Part shown: positions 12,512 through 15,370 of the stretch, piece by piece
Position numbering within the stretch: the first letter of the stretch is position 1
Layout: each line of letters begins with the position of its first letter
Assembly: GCA_045546735.1 (NCBI GenBank)
Contig: JAZQDJ010000064.1
Span: forward strand, 1 to 15,370
Source of the DNA: SVFI01 sp045546735
Lineage (GTDB): Bacteria > Bacillota > Clostridia > Lachnospirales > Lachnospiraceae
Reading direction: 5' to 3'
DNA length: 15,370 nucleotides
Notes under the pieces: model-generated
The model's database searches: none
What the model saw: the letters and a program-made list of their open reading frames with translations, nothing else
Told to the model about the DNA's origin: nothing
Made by a program: the position numbers and the translations under genes

Positions 12512-13024
12512 ATGTTTCAGAAATTATATCCGAAAGAATATATGAAATCAACGTACGATATTGATTTTGCGGCGTTTCGTGCAAAGGGATACCGTGCTGT
12601 AATTTTTGATATCGATAATACACTTGTTGAGCACGGAGCTCCGGCGGATGAGAGAAGCATTGAGCTGATAGAGAGATTGAAAGCACTTGGTTTTGACATT
12701 ATGCTGCTTTCCAACAACAAAGAACCGCGCGTGAAGATGTTTAATGATGCAGTGCATGTAAATTATATTTTTAAGGCGGGAAAACCGGGCACAAAAAATT
12801 ATCATGCAGCGATGGTGATGATGGGGAGCAATTTGACGAATACACTTTTTGTGGGAGACCAATTGTTTACGGATGTGTGGGGAGCAAACCGCGCGGGTAT
12901 TTATTCGATTTTGGTACAGCCGATTGACAAAAAAGAAGAAATTCAAATTGTGTTAAAACGGTATTTAGAAAAAATCGTATTGTATTTTTATAAAAAGGCA
13001 GAGGAAAAAAAGAATGGACATTAA
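12512..13024 (+). CDS. yqeG: YqeG-family HAD phosphatase (subfamily IIIA)
   Basis: This 170-residue protein has the HAD catalytic motifs VIFDIDNTLVEHG (D33 nucleophile, D35), MLLSNNKEPR (S67), the lysine region FKAGKPGTKNY, and LFVGDQLFTDVWGANRAG (D116, D121). The DNTL and GDQLFTDV signatures match the YqeG family, whose Gram-positive members sit next to yqeH and aroE; a PGP-phosphatase-like role has been shown for related eukaryotic and some bacterial proteins, but not for this gene. A basic tail (KKAEEKKNGH) ends the protein. AGGAGA (12502-12507) precedes the ATG by 4 nt. An upstream in-frame GTG at 12479 lies inside a terminator and is not used. Its 3' end overlaps aroE by 11 bases, so these genes are translated as one operon. 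Confidence 0.9.
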   Translation: MFQKLYPKEYMKSTYDIDFAAFRAKGYRAVIFDIDNTLVEHGAPADERSIELIERLKALGFDIMLLSNNKEPRVKMFNDAVHVNYIFKAGKPGTKNYHAAMVMMGSNLTNTLFVGDQLFTDVWGANRAGIYSILVQPIDKKEEIQIVLKRYLEKIVLYFYKKAEEKKNGH

Positions 13025-13886
13025 CGGAAAGACAAGGACCTGCGGTCTGATCGGAAATCCGGTGGAGCATACGCTTTCTCCGGTCATACATAACAATTTG
13101 GCAGATATGCTCGGAATCAATTTGACCTATGTTCCTTTTTTGGTAGAAGAGGAAGGGCTTGGTAAAGCGGTAGAAGGAGCCTATGAATTGAATATTCTCG
13201 GGATGAATGTGACAGTTCCGCATAAAAGTGCTGTCGTTGCAAGTTTAAAAGAAATCGATGATTTGGCGGCAAAAATCGGTGCTGTCAATACGCTTGTGCG
13301 CTGTGAGGGCGGATACAAAGGGTATAATACCGATATGAGCGGACTTTTTCGTGCGATGCAGACAGAAGGCATCGGCCTCAAAGATGAGACAGTACTTATT
13401 CTCGGAGCCGGGGGGGCGGCAAGAGCTGTGGCATTTCTTTGTGCGCAGGGCGGTGCAAAGCAGATTTATATCTGTAACCGTACGATGGAAAAAGCACAGG
13501 AAGTAGCGGCGGAAATCAGAGAGCGTGCAGAATTTGATAAGATTACTGCAACGCAGTATAAAGATATTGCGGATCTTCCGGGGGATAAATTTTTGGCGAT
13601 TCAGTGTACGAGCGTAGGGTTGCATCCGAATGTAGCGGATGTCGTGCTGGCAGACGGACCGGTGTATGACAGAATCCATACAGGTGTCGATTTGATTTAC
13701 CGGCCGTATGAAACAAGGTTTATGAAATTGGTAAAAGCGCATGGCGGGAAGACAATGAATGGTCTGAAGATGTTGCTGTATCAGGGAATTATAGCGTTTG
13801 AACTTTGGAACGGCTGTGATGTGAGCCGGGAGCAGGCAGAGCCGATATTACAAAAGATGAAGGAAGAACTTGGGATTTATGAGTAA
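13014..13886 (+). CDS. aroE: Shikimate dehydrogenase
   Basis: This 290-residue enzyme reduces 3-dehydroshikimate to shikimate with NADPH, the fourth step of the shikimate pathway. The substrate domain has HTLSPVIHN (S22), MNVTVPHK with catalytic K71, GAVNTL (N92) and YNTD with D107. The dinucleotide-binding loop is LILGAGGAARAV (131-136). The C-terminal part has NGLKMLLYQGIIAFELW. The family's usual YNP motif reads IYRPYETRF here; this is a mild variant, not a loss of a catalytic residue. It starts inside the last codons of yqeG (11-nt overlap) with GAGGAAAA as ribosome site, and its stop overlaps the start of aroK. Length fits the family. It acts in the cytoplasm with the products of the two following genes. 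Confidence 0.95.
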   Translation: MDINGKTRTCGLIGNPVEHTLSPVIHNNLADMLGINLTYVPFLVEEEGLGKAVEGAYELNILGMNVTVPHKSAVVASLKEIDDLAAKIGAVNTLVRCEGGYKGYNTDMSGLFRAMQTEGIGLKDETVLILGAGGAARAVAFLCAQGGAKQIYICNRTMEKAQEVAAEIRERAEFDKITATQYKDIADLPGDKFLAIQCTSVGLHPNVADVVLADGPVYDRIHTGVDLIYRPYETRFMKLVKAHGGKTMNGLKMLLYQGIIAFELWNGCDVSREQAEPILQKMKEELGIYE

Positions 13887-14388
13887 TGTGATTTTGATTG
13901 GATATATGGGATGCGGAAAGAGCACGGTCGGAAAAAGGCTTTCATACCGTTTGAAAATGCCGTATGTGGATACGGATAAGCTGATTGAGACCAAGCAAGG
14001 GACAAGTATCAGTGAGATTTTTGCAAAAGAAGGAGAACCTGCGTTTCGTGATATGGAAACAGAGTGTGTAAAAAGCCTGTTTGATTTTAAGCAGGATTAT
14101 GTAATTGCAGTCGGCGGCGGACTTCCGATGCGCGAGGAAAACAGAGCGCTTATGAAAAAACTGGGCAAGGTTGTTTATTTGCGCGCAAAGCCGGAGACGA
14201 TTTATGAGCGCCTGAAAGATGATACAACCAGACCTCTTTTGCAGGGCGATGACCCGATGGGGAAAATCAATGCAATGATTGCGAAAAGAGGACCGGTGTA
14301 TGAATCGGCGGCAGATTATGTGATTGATGTGGATGAGAAAAATTTTGAGGAGATTCAAAATGAGATAGAGGAGGCAGTTTCCAAATGA
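13879..14388 (+). CDS. aroK: Shikimate kinase
   Basis: This 169-residue P-loop kinase phosphorylates shikimate at the 3-OH, the fifth step of the pathway. It has Walker A GYMGCGKST (8-16), the substrate pair D31/D33 (YVDTDKLIE), R57 (FRDME), the GGG of AVGGGLP (79-81), the lid TTRPLLQG, and the C-terminal RGPVYESAADYVI. It is complete and of normal length. The ATG at 13879 is used; it overlaps the aroE stop by eight bases and its site is AAGGAAG in the end of aroE. An in-frame TTG at 13870 is less likely. The aroQ start overlaps its stop (ATGA). This gives a compact aroE-aroK-aroQ block. Confidence 0.95.
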   Translation: MSNVILIGYMGCGKSTVGKRLSYRLKMPYVDTDKLIETKQGTSISEIFAKEGEPAFRDMETECVKSLFDFKQDYVIAVGGGLPMREENRALMKKLGKVVYLRAKPETIYERLKDDTTRPLLQGDDPMGKINAMIAKRGPVYESAADYVIDVDEKNFEEIQNEIEEAVSK

Positions 14389-14828
14389 AAATACTTGTGT
14401 TAAACGGACCGAATTTAAATTTCTTGGGAATCCGTGAGCCGGAGATATACGGAAAACAGACCTATCAGGATTTGCTTGATATGCTGAATGAAAAAGCACA
14501 GAAAGAGGGCTTTGAGCTTTCGGCAAAACAGAGCAATCATGAAGGACAGCTGATTGACTGGATTCAGGAGGCTTATTTTGACGGAACGGACGGTATTGTT
14601 ATCAATCCGGGGGCGCTTACACATTATAGCTATGCACTTTTCGATGCGCTTTCATCCGTGACAACGATTCCGAAAATTGAGATTCATATTTCGGATATTA
14701 CAAAGAGAGAAGGATTCCGTAAGATTTCCCTGACAAAGGATGCATGTGACAGGCAGATATACGGACATGGTTTTGAAGGATATCTTATGGCTATCGATGC
14801 AGCACTCGAGCTGGCAAGAAAAAAATAG
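14385..14828 (+). CDS. aroQ: 3-Dehydroquinate dehydratase, type II
   Basis: This 147-residue type II dehydroquinase makes 3-dehydroshikimate from 3-dehydroquinate, the third pathway step, and normally forms dodecamers. The signature is LVLNGPNLNFLGIREPEIYG, with N10/N12, R17 and the catalytic Y22. Further motifs are QSNHEGQLIDWIQ, INPGALTHYSYAL (N72), EIHISD with H99, and the arginine segment KREGFRKIS. The C-terminal GHGFEGYLMAIDAAL is typical. SDITKRE replaces the more frequent SNIHARE, and TKDACDRQIYG replaces the commoner SPVAVGVIxG-like strand, so this is a slightly divergent member. ATGA overlap with aroK implies coupled translation. It lies immediately before efp, as also in Bacillus relatives. 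Confidence 0.95.
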   Translation: MKILVLNGPNLNFLGIREPEIYGKQTYQDLLDMLNEKAQKEGFELSAKQSNHEGQLIDWIQEAYFDGTDGIVINPGALTHYSYALFDALSSVTTIPKIEIHISDITKREGFRKISLTKDACDRQIYGHGFEGYLMAIDAALELARKK

Positions 14829-14857
14829 TTGAAAAAAGTAGTATTTTAGTATACACT
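14829..14857 (+). promoter_or_regulatory. Possible promoter for efp
   Basis: TTGAAA (14829-14834), a 17-nt spacer, TACACT (14852-14857). The -10 is imperfect (four of six). It sits in the 72-nt gap between aroQ and efp, where no terminator is seen, so read-through from aroQ may also supply efp. Confidence 0.4.
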
Positions 14858-14900
14858 AGTAAAGAATTATGTTGTGAATAAATTTAGGAGGAAATAGATT

Positions 14901-15370
14901 ATGATTTCAGCAGGTGATTTCAGAAATGGTGTTACGATTGAGGTAGAAGGAAATATTTTCCAGATCATCGAATTCCAGCATGTTAAACCGGGTAAAGGAG
15001 CTGCATTCGTACGTACCAAATTAAAAAATATTATCAGTGGCGGTGTTGTAGAAAAAACTTTCAGACCGACTGAGAAATGCCCGCAGGCACGTATCGACAG
15101 AAAAGATATGCAGTATTTATACGCTGACGGCGATCTTTACAACTTCATGGATGTTGAGTCCTTTGAGCAGATTGCACTTAACCAGGATGCAGTCGGCGAT
15201 GCTATGAAATTTGTAAAAGAAAACGAAATGGTTAAAATGTGTTCTCACAACGGCAAAGTATTTGCAGTTGAGCCACCTCTTTTCGTAGAGTTAGAGATTA
15301 CAGAGACAGAGCCTGGATTCAAAGGTGATACAGCAACAGGTGCTACAAAGCCTGCAGTTGTTGAGACAGG
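14901..15370 (+). CDS. efp: Elongation factor P (5' part; 3' end outside window)
   Basis: The open frame runs from the ATG at 14901 to the window edge, 156 codons of about 185. EF-P binds near the ribosomal E site and relieves stalling at polyproline stretches. The N-terminal KOW-like domain is MISAGDFRNGVTIEVEGNIF, followed by the modification loop FQHVKPGKGAAFVRT with K32 at the tip, the position modified in Bacillus EF-P. Next come the OB domains (LYADGDLYNFMDVESFEQIA) and the segment ETEPGFKGDTATGATKPAVV of domain III. AGGAGG (14886-14891) lies 9 nt upstream of the ATG. The modification enzyme cannot be inferred from this window; neighbours are aro genes. Confidence 0.97.
   Translation, partial: MISAGDFRNGVTIEVEGNIFQIIEFQHVKPGKGAAFVRTKLKNIISGGVVEKTFRPTEKCPQARIDRKDMQYLYADGDLYNFMDVESFEQIALNQDAVGDAMKFVKENEMVKMCSHNGKVFAVEPPLFVELEITETEPGFKGDTATGATKPAVVET

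Noticed and set aside
13942..14526. Long open frame on the minus strand over aroK and aroQ (194 codons), with similar ones at 13245-13742, 3021-3494, 637-960 and 5573-5965
   Set aside because: Each lies opposite a clearly identified + strand gene, shows no family motif, and has no ribosome site or operon context. They are expected shadows of the + strand codon pattern.
1..15370. Genomic island or prophage spanning the window
   Set aside because: No integrase-tRNA junction, transposase or phage structural gene is seen; XerD is the housekeeping recombinase in a conserved neighbourhood.

Overview
The window reads as chromosomal DNA of a low-GC, spore-forming member of the Clostridia, most likely Lachnospiraceae. 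This is inferred from protein style, strong AGGAGG-type ribosome sites, sigma-A-type promoters with T-rich intrinsic terminators, and gene order. Pairings such as Nudix-spoIIM-xerD, yqeG-aroE and aroQ-efp also occur in Bacillus. All convincing genes lie on the + strand. I see no tRNA, rRNA, transposase, CRISPR array or attachment site. No gene-free stretch exceeds 300 bases; the longest is 2624-2879.

Region 1 (1-2700) holds housekeeping DNA and RNA maintenance: the 3' end of recA, then recX with a perfect 13-bp inverted repeat inside its early codons, then rny (RNase Y) from its own promoter and closed by a strong terminator.

Region 2 (2700-7390) is the accessory part. A short leader with three GGCGCAA motifs precedes a two-gene unit encoding an R2K-type ATP-grasp enzyme and a small HAD enzyme of the Swiss-army-knife RNA-repair type. 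An extended -10 promoter then drives a UvrD/PcrA-like helicase followed by a small MESH1/SpoT-like HD hydrolase. A second extended -10 promoter drives a self-contained 0.5-kb unit: a 96-residue protein with a phage-like C-terminal motif and a 36-residue single-span membrane peptide, ending in a terminator.

Region 3 (7390-11530) holds an aspartate-aminotransferase-like enzyme and an ADP-ribose pyrophosphatase-like Nudix protein (one operon with terminator), then spoIIM, xerD (own promoter, operator-like palindrome, terminator) and a YlmC/YmxH PRC-barrel protein.

Region 4 (11450-15370) holds nrdR with a strong promoter and two GTTAACA boxes at the predicted transcription start, an unrecognised 131-residue protein, a terminator, then the tightly overlapping yqeG-aroE-aroK-aroQ block for the middle of the shikimate pathway. 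It ends in the 5' part of efp, cut by the window edge.

Most of the window is ordinary core genome. The parts most worth a second look are the ATP-grasp/HAD pair with its leader, the phage-like protein with its membrane micropeptide, the hairpin in recX, and the operator-like repeats at the xerD and nrdR promoters.
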